Positions 41,600 through 49,862 of a stretch of DNA of 59,722 bases are shown piece by piece; within the stretch, counting starts at the first letter, position 1; every line of letters begins with the position of its first letter. Source of the DNA: Arthrobacter rhizophilus (lineage in GTDB: Bacteria > Actinomycetota > Actinomycetes > Actinomycetales > Micrococcaceae); the NCBI RefSeq assembly GCF_026241105.1, contig NZ_JAPFFT010000025.1, forward strand, positions 1 through 59,722, in the 5' to 3' direction. The position numbers were made by a program, and so were the translations under genes. The notes beneath the pieces were generated by a model. That model made no database searches. It saw only the letters and a list, made by a program, of their open reading frames with translations, and had not been told where the DNA came from.

Positions 41600-41690
41600 T
41601 TGTTTCCCGTCGCCGCGCTACAAGCTCCGGCCTGGAAAACAAGCCCCGGAATGGCGAGCCCCGGGCCCGGGGCCGAAAAACCCCGGGCCC
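41595..41690. terminator. Hairpin cluster between convergent genes
   Basis: GGGGCTTGTTTCC (41595-41607) can pair with GGAAAACAAGCCCC (41634-41647) with one bulge. A second stem, GGGCCCGGGG (41663-41672) with CCCCGGGCCC (41681-41690), has a loop with five A. They separate the mutarotase from the convergent acyl-CoA dehydrogenase. Confidence 0.6.
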
Positions 41691-41706
41691 CGTCAACCGG
41701 ACCGCG

Positions 41707-42981
41707 TCAAACGATCGCGGAAACCCCGGTGACGGCCCGGCCCACAATGAGCGAGTTGATCTCGAACGATCCCTCGTAGGTGTAGATCGCTTCGGCATCG
41801 GCAAAGATCTTGGCCATCTTGTAATCGGTCACAATGCCGTTTCCGCCCAGGATGGACCGGCCCATCGCCACGGTTTCGCGCATCCGCGCGCTGCAGTACG
41901 ACTTGGCCAGGGCTACTTGGGCCATTTGGGCGCCGCCGTGCCGCACTCCCTTGCTGTCCGTGTAGATATCCTCCTGCAGCTGGGCAATCCGCACCATCAT
42001 GCCCATGCTGGCCACGGCATTACCGAGCATGTCCACCAGTTGCTGCTGGATGAGCTGGAACTTCGCCAGCGGCCGGCCGAACTGCTGGCGTTCAAGCGCG
42101 TATTGACGGGCGACGTCGAACGCCGCCAACTGCTGCCCCACGGCCTGCCAGGCCACCATGAGCCTGGATCCGCGCAGCAGGTGGTTGGTGTCGGCGAAAC
42201 TATTGATCCCCGCGAAGCGGTCCGCCTCGGCAATCCGGACGTCCTTGAGGACGATGTCGGCGTTTTGCACGGTGCGCAGGGCGATCTTGTTTTCGATCTT
42301 GGTGCGCGTCACGCCGGGAAGGGTGGCGTCCACGACGAAACCCCGGACGGCGCCGTCGGCCTCGTCCCGGGCCCAGACCAGCATGTGATCACAGAACGTC
42401 CCGTTGCCGATCCAGCGCTTGGCGCCGTTCAGCACCCAGTAGTCGCCGCCGTCGTCGGCTCCCCCGGCGACCCGGCGCGCCATCGTCTGCATGCCGCCGG
42501 CCACATCGGAGCCGTGGTCCGGCTCGGTGAGCGCGAAAGCGCCGGTGGTCCGGAGGTTGGAGGCGTCGTCGAGGTACCGGTCCTGCTGGTCCTTGGAACC
42601 AAACTCGTAGAGCGCCTCGATGAAGAGGTCGTGGTGGACCATGAAGAACGTGGCAATGGAGGTGTCCACGCGCGTCATCTCCGCAATCACCAGCCCTGCG
42701 AACAGGTTGCTGTAGCCGCGGTGCGTTGGGGTGCTCAGACGAAGGGCCGCGAGCTTGGGCAGGATGTGCGCCGGGAACTCGGCTTTGTCCCACCAATCCT
42801 TGGCATAGGGGGCGATTTCCGTGGCCAGGAATTCCCGGAGCTCGTTGAGTTTGCGCTGTTCCTGGACGCTGAGGAGCGATTCGAAATCGAAAAAGTCCGC
42901 CGAAGGCAAAGAAACAGGCAAGGAGGGCAGCGAACCAGCCGAATGTTCGACGGCGGCCGCCAACTTGTGCGTCTGGCTCAC
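41707..42981 (-). CDS. Acyl-CoA dehydrogenase family protein
   Basis: Encodes 424 residues. Motifs of the FAD-dependent family: AFALTEPDHGSDVAGGMQTM (flavin loop), WVLNGAKRWIGNGTFCDHML, and IYTYEGSFEINSLIVGRAVT near the end with the catalytic Glu of the glutaryl-CoA/short-chain branch. It desaturates an acyl-CoA at the alpha-beta position. The GTG overlaps the SDR stop (GTGA). With the upstream SDR it makes a two-gene acyl-CoA catabolic operon. Chain specificity cannot be read from sequence. Confidence 0.92.
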   Translation of the reverse strand: MSQTHKLAAAVEHSAGSLPSLPVSLPSADFFDFESLLSVQEQRKLNELREFLATEIAPYAKDWWDKAEFPAHILPKLAALRLSTPTHRGYSNLFAGLVIAEMTRVDTSIATFFMVHHDLFIEALYEFGSKDQQDRYLDDASNLRTTGAFALTEPDHGSDVAGGMQTMARRVAGGADDGGDYWVLNGAKRWIGNGTFCDHMLVWARDEADGAVRGFVVDATLPGVTRTKIENKIALRTVQNADIVLKDVRIAEADRFAGINSFADTNHLLRGSRLMVAWQAVGQQLAAFDVARQYALERQQFGRPLAKFQLIQQQLVDMLGNAVASMGMMVRIAQLQEDIYTDSKGVRHGGAQMAQVALAKSYCSARMRETVAMGRSILGGNGIVTDYKMAKIFADAEAIYTYEGSFEINSLIVGRAVTGVSAIV

Positions 42982-43769
42982 TTTGGTGCCATCCGGATAG
43001 CGCCGTCGAGGCGGATGGTTTCGCCGTTGAGCATGGCGTTTTCCACGATGTGCGCCACAAGGTTGGCGTATTCGGCGGGACGGCCAAGACGGGCGGGGTG
43101 CGGTACTTGCTGGCCCAGGGAGAGCTGCGCGCCTTGCGGCAGGCCGGCCAGCATGGGGGTTTCGAAGATGCCTGGCGCAATGGCCATCACTCGGACCAGC
43201 AAGCGCGCGAGTTCACGGGCCAGGGGCAAGGTCATGGCGGCCACGGCTCCCTTGGAGGCCGCATAGGCGGGCTGACCGATCTGGCCGTCGAATGCCGCCA
43301 CGGAGGCCGTGTTGATGATGACGCCGCGTTCCTCACCGCCGAGTTCGGTGGACGCAGGCTCGTTCTGGGCCATCGCGGCAGCGGCAAGTCGGATGACGTT
43401 GAAGGTACCTACGAGGTTGATCTGGATGACCCTGTTGAAGATCTCCAGCGGCAGCACGCCGTCCTTGCCGAGCACCTTGCCTGGGGTTGCCACGCCCGCG
43501 CAGTTGACCAGGATCCGGAGCGGGCCCAGGGCGACTGCGGCGTCGACGGCGGCCTGCACTTGCTCTTCGTTGGTGACGTCGGCGGGGACGAACACGGCCC
43601 TACCGGCAGCCCCTGAGGCGTTGAGTTCGGCGGCGAAAGCCTCGCCAGGAGAAGAGTGGAGGTCAAGCAGCACAACCGAAGCTCCGGCGTCGAGCAATCG
43701 CCTGGCGGTGGCGGCCCCAAGTCCCGAAGCCCCGCCGGTAATCAACGCAACTGCGCCTTTGATGTCCAT
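42978..43769 (-). CDS. SDR-family 3-hydroxyacyl-CoA dehydrogenase (HSD10-like)
   Basis: Encodes 263 residues. ALITGGASGLGAATARRLLD binds NAD. ILVNCAGVATPGKVLGKDGV matches the HSD17B10-like branch. The catalytic triad is in NTASVAAFDGQIGQPAYAASKGA (Ser, Tyr, Lys). The C-terminal ETIRLDGAIRMAPK is typical. It would oxidise the 3-hydroxyacyl-CoA that follows the acyl-CoA dehydrogenase step. ATG 43769 has GAGGAGGATGG upstream; an earlier ATG at 43793 is less likely. Confidence 0.92.
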   Translation of the reverse strand: MDIKGAVALITGGASGLGAATARRLLDAGASVVLLDLHSSPGEAFAAELNASGAAGRAVFVPADVTNEEQVQAAVDAAVALGPLRILVNCAGVATPGKVLGKDGVLPLEIFNRVIQINLVGTFNVIRLAAAAMAQNEPASTELGGEERGVIINTASVAAFDGQIGQPAYAASKGAVAAMTLPLARELARLLVRVMAIAPGIFETPMLAGLPQGAQLSLGQQVPHPARLGRPAEYANLVAHIVENAMLNGETIRLDGAIRMAPK

Positions 43770-43867
43770 CCATCCTCCTCGATGCAGAACCAAAATCCGT
43801 TAATGAATGTTAACTGAATCACTTTGATTGTGCACTGCGGAGGGCTCAACGGCCAAGCGCGGAGAGT

Positions 43868-43873
43868 TAGGCT
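43868..43873 (+). promoter_or_regulatory. -10 box of the leaderless GH76-like gene
   Basis: TAGGCT, six bases, then the ATG at 43880. Confidence 0.5.
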
Positions 43874-43879
43874 GTCACC

Positions 43880-45061
43880 ATGTCCGCCCCCGACACCTCG
43901 CAGGGCACCTCCGGAACACCGGACTGGGCCGCACGAGCCGACGACGCCGCGCGTTCGGTCACCCGGCATTTCGGACGGCGCCTCCTCTTCCTTCCCGGAA
44001 CACACCTCGCTGCGTCGATCCGGCCCTCCAGCCGATTTCCGGGTCAGCCGTGGAACTACTGGTGGCAGGCGCAATACGCCGATTGCCTCGTGGACACCGG
44101 GTTGCGCGAATTGGCCGAAGGATCAAGGTTCGACGGCGGCGACCGGCCCAGCGCAGGCCGGCTCGCTTCACGCCTGGTCACCAGCATCCGGCTTCGCAAC
44201 TCCCTGCGCTACGTGAACAGTTACTACGACGACATGGCATGGCTGGCCCTCGCAACGCTGCGCCTGGACGGCCTGGCCGAGAGGGCGCACAAACCCGGCC
44301 GCGGCCGCAACGCCCGGTTGCAGAAAAGCCTGTCCCCGCAGTTCGAGTCTGCCTCCACCGACGATCTGGGCGGCGGCACCTTCTGGAGCAAAAAGCGCGA
44401 TTTCAAGAACACCCCCGCTACGGCCCCGGTGGCCCTGCATTTCGCCCGAACCGGCAAGCCGCAGCGGGCCCAAGGGCTCCTGGACTGGCTTCACGCCACG
44501 CTCTTCGAACCCAACCGGGGCCTCTACCTTGACGGTGCGCGGATCCAGGAAGGCAAGTTGGTCCTGGCGGACGAGATCTACACCTACAACCAGGGCCCAG
44601 TGCTCGGCGCCCTGCTGGAACTGGGCGGAGCAGCGAACCTGGCACGTGCTGCCGCCCTGGTGAGCTCGGTGGCCGAACATCTGACCGTCCATGGAACTGA
44701 CACTCAGGCGAGGCTCGTTCTTCGCGGCGAAGGAACCGGCGACGGCGGTCTTTTCACCGGGATCCTCGTCCGCTATCTGGCGCTCGCCGCCGGGGACATG
44801 CGCTTGCCCGCGGCCATCCGCGCTACCGCCCGCCAGTTAGTGCTCGATACCGCGGAGGCGCTGTGGGCGGGGCGAACTGTGCGCACCGTGCGCCCGGACG
44901 AAGCCGCCGACGGCGGCGGCTGGCTCATCTTCTCGACGGAACCACTGCGTCCGGCCGCCAACGCGTACCCGGCGGGCACCGCCGTCGAGCTCTCCACCCA
45001 ACTGCAGGCGTGGATGGTGCTGGAAGCCGCGGCGCGCATTCAATCATCGATTGCTCCGTGA
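43880..45061 (+). CDS. Glycoside hydrolase family 76-like protein
   Basis: Encodes 393 residues, an alpha/alpha barrel like the bacterial GH76 alpha-1,6-mannanases. WNYWWQAQYADCLVDTGLRE, YVNSYYDDMAWLALATLRL (the Asp117-Asp118 pair typical of GH76) and EIYTYNQGPVLGALLELG (near 234) are hallmarks. No signal peptide is present, so unlike most GH76 enzymes it appears cytoplasmic and may act on imported oligosaccharides. It is monocistronic, leaderless by prediction, and followed by a copy of intergenic repeat family 2. Confidence 0.87.
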   Translation: MSAPDTSQGTSGTPDWAARADDAARSVTRHFGRRLLFLPGTHLAASIRPSSRFPGQPWNYWWQAQYADCLVDTGLRELAEGSRFDGGDRPSAGRLASRLVTSIRLRNSLRYVNSYYDDMAWLALATLRLDGLAERAHKPGRGRNARLQKSLSPQFESASTDDLGGGTFWSKKRDFKNTPATAPVALHFARTGKPQRAQGLLDWLHATLFEPNRGLYLDGARIQEGKLVLADEIYTYNQGPVLGALLELGGAANLARAAALVSSVAEHLTVHGTDTQARLVLRGEGTGDGGLFTGILVRYLALAAGDMRLPAAIRATARQLVLDTAEALWAGRTVRTVRPDEAADGGGWLIFSTEPLRPAANAYPAGTAVELSTQLQAWMVLEAAARIQSSIAP

Positions 45062-45062
45062 G

Positions 45063-45153
45063 CGTCGTTTTCAGCCTCCAAAACGTCACTTACGGGGGCC
45101 CACGCCAGCGAGGGCCCCGGCCTGAGCTTGCGAAGGCTGGGAGCTGGTGGGGA
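45063..45153. repeat. Intergenic repeat family 2, copy 2
   Basis: An imperfect hairpin (CGTCGTTTT ... AAAACGTCAC), then GGGGGCCCACGCC and CCTGAGCTTGCGAAGG to GGTGGGGA (45121-45153). Same order of parts as the copy at 31.6-31.8 kb. It starts two bases after the GH76-like stop. Confidence 0.72.
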
Positions 45154-45218
45154 GCAATCGACGGGGGTAGAGGCTTCGTCACACGCACATTTCCGGCCTG
45201 CCTGTCGGTGCCGCGGCC

Positions 45219-45224
45219 TAGGCT
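45219..45224 (+). promoter_or_regulatory. -10 box of leaderless gene at 45231
   Basis: TAGGCT, six bases, then GTG at 45231. Confidence 0.5.
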
Positions 45225-45230
45225 GGAGCT

Positions 45231-45758
45231 GTGAATCCGATCCCGAGTCCGTTTCCTGTCACAGTGGTCGCTCCGCCGCCGGAATGGTGGCAGATTCTTG
45301 GCGCGCTCAGCCCGCTCGCTGTCCTTGCTGCGGCGATCGTTGCCGCGATCGTAGGCCTCCTGTCCCTGCGGCAGAAGGCGCGGGCGGACGACAGGTCCGA
45401 GTGGTGGCGCCGCGCTCAATGGGCGCTGGACGCGTCACTGTCCCGCAGCCGCTCCGAGGCCGAAATGGGCCAGAAAGCCATCGAGCTTCTGGGCCAAAGC
45501 GAGCTCGCGTCGCGGGAGGAACTCGCGCTCCTCAAAATCGGCACTGAGGACGCCATCCTGGCAGCTGCCAAGGCATCTGAAACCCGCACCCTTACCCCTT
45601 CGCAACGTCCGGATTCGGTGAGCCCCGAGGACCGCAAAGTGCAGATCGCCGCCGCCAAGGCCAGGGTCATGTTGGACCGGCGGCTCAGCGAGGACACCCC
45701 AGGCTGGATTGTTGCGCTGTCCCAGGAGAAGCCCGAAAAGCCCGAGAAGCCCGAGTAA
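45231..45758 (+). CDS. Hypothetical single-pass membrane protein, 175 residues
   Basis: The N-terminal 20 residues are followed by a hydrophobic helix (LSPLAVLAAAIVAAIVGLLSL, about 26-46) and a charged, helical cytoplasmic part (RADDRSEWWRRAQWALDASL, EAEMGQKAIELLGQSELASR). It ends in a KPEKPEKPE repeat tail. I do not recognise the family; the layout resembles small actinobacterial membrane proteins of unknown role. The GTG start is supported by a TAGGCT box six bases upstream. Confidence 0.65.
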   Translation: MNPIPSPFPVTVVAPPPEWWQILGALSPLAVLAAAIVAAIVGLLSLRQKARADDRSEWWRRAQWALDASLSRSRSEAEMGQKAIELLGQSELASREELALLKIGTEDAILAAAKASETRTLTPSQRPDSVSPEDRKVQIAAAKARVMLDRRLSEDTPGWIVALSQEKPEKPEKPE

Positions 45759-45766
45759 AGTCCCGG

Positions 45767-46369
45767 CTACTCTGCCACGGCCGGCTTTTTCTTCTGCGGA
45801 TACGGGGTCTCCTGCCTCGCCAGCATCTCCACGAAACCAGCGATCTTCCTGGCCCGCGTCTCGGCCTTCTTCACCGAGTTGGTGCGGTAGATCAGGGCAA
45901 AGCGATTGACCGACGTCAGCACGTCGAACATCTCCTGGGCTGCCGGAACCGCGGAGATGGCAGCAGCGAGGTCCCCCGGAACTTCCGCGTCCGCCTGGCC
46001 CACGTATGCAGCCTCCCAGCGCCCGTCCGCCTTGGCGCTTTCCACGGCGGCCCATCCAGCCGCGGTCATCTTCCCTTCGGCTTCCAAACGGGCAATGTGA
46101 CCCACATTCCGTTTGGACCAGGGGCTCTTTGGGCCGCGACGGGTCATACGCTGGAAGACGCTTTCGTCGTCGCGCCTTCTGCCTTGGCCGTCGATCCAAC
46201 CGAAACAGAGGCACTCATCCAGGGCAGCGGCATAGTCCAGTTCCGTCACGTTGCCGCCCTTTTTGTGCAGCACCAGCCAGACGCCGGGGCTATCGGCACC
46301 ATTCTTTTCGAGCCAGGCCCGCCATTCGGCAGCATCTTTGACAATCAGTTCTTCAAGTTCAACAGCCAT
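45767..46369 (-). CDS. YdeI/OmpD-associated family protein
   Basis: Encodes 200 residues. The family is recognised by AAEWRAWLEKNGADSPGVWL, YAAALDECLCFGWIDGQGRR, RRGPKSPWSKRNVGHIARLE and a helical C-terminal part with FDVLTSVNRFALIYRTNSVKKAETRARKI. These are small cytoplasmic proteins without an agreed function; some relatives have been linked to bacteriocin or peptide resistance. ATG at 46369 is preceded by CAGAAT plus six bases. The C-terminal tail is Lys-rich. Confidence 0.82.
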   Translation of the reverse strand: MAVELEELIVKDAAEWRAWLEKNGADSPGVWLVLHKKGGNVTELDYAAALDECLCFGWIDGQGRRRDDESVFQRMTRRGPKSPWSKRNVGHIARLEAEGKMTAAGWAAVESAKADGRWEAAYVGQADAEVPGDLAAAISAVPAAQEMFDVLTSVNRFALIYRTNSVKKAETRARKIAGFVEMLARQETPYPQKKKPAVAE

Positions 46370-46375
46370 GGCCCC

Positions 46376-46381
46376 ATTCTG
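46376..46381 (-). promoter_or_regulatory. -10 box of leaderless YdeI-family gene
   Basis: Minus-strand CAGAAT, six bases, then ATG at 46369. The first base departs from TANNNT. Confidence 0.4.
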
Positions 46382-46456
46382 GTGCCAGCTAGGCTGAGAC
46401 GAAAGCCCACCCGCTGCTCCGACCCACGCGGTCCAGGCCCACGCCCCGGAGGATCC

Positions 46457-47125
46457 ATGCTGCGCGTCCGTCCCATCCAGTTCACGTCCGACGTCGCCGG
46501 CTGGAAACACCTTCTTACGGCGCTGGGGCTGGTGTGCGTCTTGGACCGCGGGGATTGGTTGGAGTTCGACGCCGGATCGGGCCGGGTGGCCTTGCACCGG
46601 ACTTCCGCAGACTCGCCCGACGACGGCGCGACCGCGTTCGGCGTCGAGGTCGGGCACCTGGCCGAGTTCGCCCGACGCACCATGGCCGACGGGACCCGTG
46701 CCGAACTGTTCGACGCCGGTCACGGCCAGGCCGTCCGCATCACTGCAGGCGACGGCTTCACGTTCCTCGCGGACAAGGCGACCAGCGGCGCGACCAGCCC
46801 GGACGCCGATCCGGGGCTCGCCGTCGTCGGGACCTGGCTCACGCCGGATGTGCCGGGGGCCGCGCAGGAACTGCGCAACATTGGCGCAAGGCCGCGGCGG
46901 GCGTCTCCGGACGCCGCCGATTTCAGCACGAAAAACGGCGGCATCCTTTTGGTCCGGAAGTCACCCGAGACTGCCACGGGAGGCCTCGCGTTCGAGTACG
47001 ACGGCGACCTCGCGGCACTCGAGGTCCGGCTCGCCGCCGCCGGACTCGCCGCGGCCCGAGCCGGCTCAGTCCTCGCGGTCCCGGACCCGCTCGGCAGGAC
47101 GATCAGTGTGGCCGGGCCCGCCTAA
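46457..47125 (+). CDS. VOC-superfamily (glyoxalase-like) protein
   Basis: Encodes 222 residues with two babbab modules: RPIQFTSDVAGWKHLLTALGLV to GSGRVALHRTS, and AVVGTWLTPDVPGAAQELRNIG to AVPDPLGRTISVAGP. The fold is that of glyoxalase/bleomycin-resistance proteins, but metal ligands are not obvious, so it may be non-catalytic. GGAGG precedes the ATG at 46457. It is divergent from the YdeI-family gene and its stop is followed within ten bases by region D of the 32-bp repeat. Confidence 0.7.
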   Translation: MLRVRPIQFTSDVAGWKHLLTALGLVCVLDRGDWLEFDAGSGRVALHRTSADSPDDGATAFGVEVGHLAEFARRTMADGTRAELFDAGHGQAVRITAGDGFTFLADKATSGATSPDADPGLAVVGTWLTPDVPGAAQELRNIGARPRRASPDAADFSTKNGGILLVRKSPETATGGLAFEYDGDLAALEVRLAAAGLAAARAGSVLAVPDPLGRTISVAGPA

Positions 47126-47132
47126 CCAAACC

Positions 47133-47256
47133 CTCGCTCACCTTTATGGGTCTTTCCCCCGACGCTTCTGCACATCATCTGCAGGAGCGTTCCGCCGTTT
47201 GGGCTCATAAGTGAAGGAGCGTCGCCCGGTTTGGGCTCATAAGTGAAGGAGCGTTC
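47133..47256. repeat. 32-bp periodic intergenic repeat, region D
   Basis: GAGCGT starts at 47185, 47217 and 47249 (32-base steps). The first is preceded by CTGCAG, the others by GTGAAG. An inverted CCCTCGCTCAC copy lies at the left edge, just after the VOC gene. Confidence 0.85.
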
Positions 47257-47335
47257 AGGGAATCCTGATCCGGCGAATCGCTCGACTAAATCCTGGCTGT
47301 CTGATTCGTACGGCGTGGAACGGCATTGGATGGGG

Positions 47336-47341
47336 TAGAAC
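47336..47341 (+). promoter_or_regulatory. -10 box of leaderless NUDIX-like gene
   Basis: TAGAAC, six bases, then ATG at 47348. Confidence 0.5.
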
Positions 47342-47347
47342 TTAACC

Positions 47348-47887
47348 ATGAGTGTTCGTACCCCTGATCCCTACTCCGGCTGGCTTTCCGATGAAGACCT
47401 CTTCGAAGCCCGCGGCCGCCTCCCCATGGTTTACGTGGAGGCGGTTCCCGTGCGTCTGGATCCACTCGGATTCGTCAACGAGGTAGGTACCCTGCTTCAG
47501 GGCGACGCCGACGGCGCCATGGTCCGTTCCTTCGTTTCCGGCCGCGTGCTCTACCGCGAAACCATCCGGGCCGCGCTGTTGCGGCACATGGAAAAGGACC
47601 TCGGGCCGCTGGCCTTTCCCCAGCTGCCTGTCAGCCCCGTGCCGTTCACGGTGGCCGAATACTTCCCGGCTCCGTCGCAGACCGGTTTCACGGACGACCG
47701 CCAACACGCCGTGTCGCTCGTCTACGTCATCCCCGTGACGGGCGAATGCGAACCGCGCCAGGACGCCCTCGAGCTGACGTGGATGACCCCCCAGGAGATC
47801 CTCAGCGACGACGTGCAGCAGGAATTCAGCGGCGGTCGCGGCAATCTGGTGCGCCAGGCTTTGGCTTTTGCCGGCGTCGGACAGTAG
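47348..47887 (+). CDS. NUDIX-like protein (DUF4916 type)
   Basis: Encodes 179 residues. The fold is NUDIX-like: RLPMVYVEAVPVRLDPLGFV, then a strand with GTLLQGDADGAMVRSFVSGRVL, and the helix RETIRAALLRHMEKDLG in the place of the Nudix box, but the catalytic REUXEE glutamates are not conserved. LVYVIPVTGECEPRQDALELTWM closes the sheet. It corresponds to the actinobacterial DUF4916 group, probably with altered or no hydrolase activity. The leaderless start is backed by TAGAAC six bases upstream. Confidence 0.78.
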   Translation: MSVRTPDPYSGWLSDEDLFEARGRLPMVYVEAVPVRLDPLGFVNEVGTLLQGDADGAMVRSFVSGRVLYRETIRAALLRHMEKDLGPLAFPQLPVSPVPFTVAEYFPAPSQTGFTDDRQHAVSLVYVIPVTGECEPRQDALELTWMTPQEILSDDVQQEFSGGRGNLVRQALAFAGVGQ

Positions 47888-47977
47888 CGGCAGCGGCGGG
47901 TAATAGCCACCTCCCCGATTTGTTCGATGGGTTTTATAGACTGTTGGGCGGACCCCAAGAGAACCAAAGGACTTCCG

Positions 47978-49042
47978 ATGACTCACAGCCCGGCCGACCA
48001 GCAGTACCGTGAAAAGCAGGCTGGGGCCCTGCAAATCGGGGACTACCTGTTCCTCCCAGGGGATGGTCCCGCAGGGGAAATCACGCAAATAGAGCTCGAA
48101 CACGACGATTTTGGTGTGCCTGCTCTCGTCCTGGTCACCACCCTCGACGGCAGAAACGTGCGGATCGCCATCGGGTCCAGCGTCCCGGTCGGCGAGGCGG
48201 CTGTCACTATCGACGACGACGCGCTGGCAGAGGAAGATCCTGCGCCGCTCTTGAAGCCGGTTCCCGGCGACGCGCCCGACGCCGTTACCTCCGACGGCGG
48301 CGACGCGCCCGACGCCGTTACCTCCGACGGCGGTGACGCACTCGCGGACACGGTTCCCGCCGTCGTCGTACCTCCTTTGCCCGCGGTGGCACCCATCGTG
48401 AGCGGGCCCAGCGGGCCGGGCCCCGCGCAGCTCGCGCTGATCCCGGAACCGACGGGTTCCCCCGAGGACGTGGTGGCCGCCGCTGCCGAGGCGCACCCGG
48501 GCAGGAACGGCGTCGCGGTACTGAGCGAACGCCTCGTGAAGGGCATCAACACGAAGTCCGGAAGCTGCCTTCGGGACCTGAGCGACCTGGCCCACGATCT
48601 CTTCATCGAGTTGCGGGATCCGGACCATGCCCTCGCAGTGGCCGACATCCTCAACGTGCTTCCCTACGACGGAAACCGCGACCGGTGGATGTCCGTGGAG
48701 CGTTCCCTCGCACTTTCCAGCTTCATTTGCCGTGAGCTCGGCCAAACGGAACGCGCCGAGGTCTACGATCAACTCCTGCAGGCACCGGACACCTTGGAGA
48801 CAGACCCGTTCAAGGCCAGGATCAACGCCAAAGTCCGCCAACGTGGGCTCAACGAACCGAATCTGTACGACAAGGAAATCTTCCGCTCCATCGACAACGG
48901 CAACCGCGATGCCGAGCGCGAATGGCGGTTGCTCCGCCTCGAAACCCTGCTGTTCCTGCGCTCGCACGGCGGCTCGACAACCCTTGGCGTGGGCGAACTC
49001 GATCACCGGATCGCGAACGAGCTCGAGGCTGTGCGCGCGTAG
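47978..49042 (+). CDS. Hypothetical protein with variable acidic linker, 354 residues
   Basis: Residues 1-75 are a small beta domain (GALQIGDYLFLPGDGPAGEI, VTTLDGRNVRIAIGSSVPVG). An acidic Ala/Pro-rich linker (85-155) includes a perfect 33-bp duplication. The C-terminal 190 residues are helical with RLVKGINTKSGSCLRDLSDL, FIELRDPDHALAVADILNVL and RWMSVERSLALSSFICRELG, which looks like a TPR-type or repeat-helix domain. Family not recognised. AAAGGA precedes the ATG at 47978; TATAGACT about 40 bases upstream may be its -10 region. Confidence 0.72.
   Translation: MTHSPADQQYREKQAGALQIGDYLFLPGDGPAGEITQIELEHDDFGVPALVLVTTLDGRNVRIAIGSSVPVGEAAVTIDDDALAEEDPAPLLKPVPGDAPDAVTSDGGDAPDAVTSDGGDALADTVPAVVVPPLPAVAPIVSGPSGPGPAQLALIPEPTGSPEDVVAAAAEAHPGRNGVAVLSERLVKGINTKSGSCLRDLSDLAHDLFIELRDPDHALAVADILNVLPYDGNRDRWMSVERSLALSSFICRELGQTERAEVYDQLLQAPDTLETDPFKARINAKVRQRGLNEPNLYDKEIFRSIDNGNRDAEREWRLLRLETLLFLRSHGGSTTLGVGELDHRIANELEAVRA
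48268..48333 (+). repeat. Perfect 33-bp tandem duplication inside a coding region
   Basis: Two identical 33-bp units (48268-48300 and 48301-48333) plus the start of a third encode DAPDAVTSDGG twice in the linker of the 354-residue protein. Confidence 0.92.
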
Positions 49043-49091
49043 GCGCCAGCGGAGGATTCCGCAAGACCTGTCGCGTTCGCTCCAACGGCGG

Positions 49092-49097
49092 TAGATT
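49092..49097 (+). promoter_or_regulatory. -10 box of leaderless SRPBCC gene
   Basis: TAGATT, six bases, then ATG at 49104. Confidence 0.5.
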
Positions 49098-49103
49098 CGG
49101 GCC

Positions 49104-49829
49104 ATGACGAACAATCTGAGCGTTGTGGTTAATGCCGACGCGCAGCAAGTTTGGACTTCGCTGCGTGAACCGTCGCTCGTGGCTCAATGGCACGGCTGGG
49201 AGGCCGATGAGCTTGGCGACGAAATCAACCAAATCTATTTCACCCCCAATGTGGTTGAAAATTCCGACCACACGAGCCTCACCGTGAATGGCGGGGACGT
49301 CTTCGAACTCACCCCGGTCAGCGGCGGCACCGAGGTCCGCGTAACGCGGGCCGCCTTGGACCACGATTCCGAATGGGCCGCGTGGGACGAGGACATCACC
49401 CAGGGTTGGCTGACCTTCCTGCACCAGCTCCGGTTCGCTCTGGAACGCCATCCGCACGGGCACCGGCGCACGCACTTTGTGGCCCTGCCCGGCGGTAGCG
49501 GCTCTGGCATCCAGAAACTGGGGCTGGCCGACGTTCCAGCTCCTGGGGAGGAATACTCGCTGACGTTGCCCACGGGCGAGGCCCTCTCCGGCAAGGTCTG
49601 GTTCCGGAGCAATCATCAGGTAGGCCTGACCGTGCACAGCTATGCAGAGCATGGGGACGGGCTGCTGATTGTGGCGGACCAGCCGGTGATCCCGGAGAAA
49701 AGGCCCGACGGCGGCACTGTCGTGATCGCGTCGACCTACGATCTGGGTGCCGCCAGCCTGGACTCGATCCGCTCCCATTGGGACAGCTGGAAGGCTGAGA
49801 ACTACCCCACAGAGGTACATTCGCACTGA
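49104..49829 (+). CDS. SRPBCC (AHSA1-like) domain protein
   Basis: Encodes 241 residues. The N-terminal domain (LSVVVNADAQQVWTSLREPS, FELTPVSGGTEVRVTRAALD, TQGWLTFLHQLRFALERHPH) is AHSA1-like. After residue 130 a second small domain follows (IQKLGLADVPAPGEEYSLTL, LSGKVWFRSNHQVGLTVHSY). The 0.1-0.8 kb SRPBCC gene has the same two-part order, so they are probably distant paralogues. No ArsR-type regulator is attached here. Ligand unknown. Confidence 0.8.
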   Translation: MTNNLSVVVNADAQQVWTSLREPSLVAQWHGWEADELGDEINQIYFTPNVVENSDHTSLTVNGGDVFELTPVSGGTEVRVTRAALDHDSEWAAWDEDITQGWLTFLHQLRFALERHPHGHRRTHFVALPGGSGSGIQKLGLADVPAPGEEYSLTLPTGEALSGKVWFRSNHQVGLTVHSYAEHGDGLLIVADQPVIPEKRPDGGTVVIASTYDLGAASLDSIRSHWDSWKAENYPTEVHSH

Positions 49830-49850
49830 CGATTCACGCTCCGGGGCTGG

Positions 49851-49856
49851 CAGACT
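49851..49856 (+). promoter_or_regulatory. -10 box of tgt
   Basis: CAGACT, six bases, then GTG at 49863; consistent with a leaderless mRNA, although the first base departs from TANNNT. Confidence 0.4.
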
Positions 49857-49862
49857 GTAACG

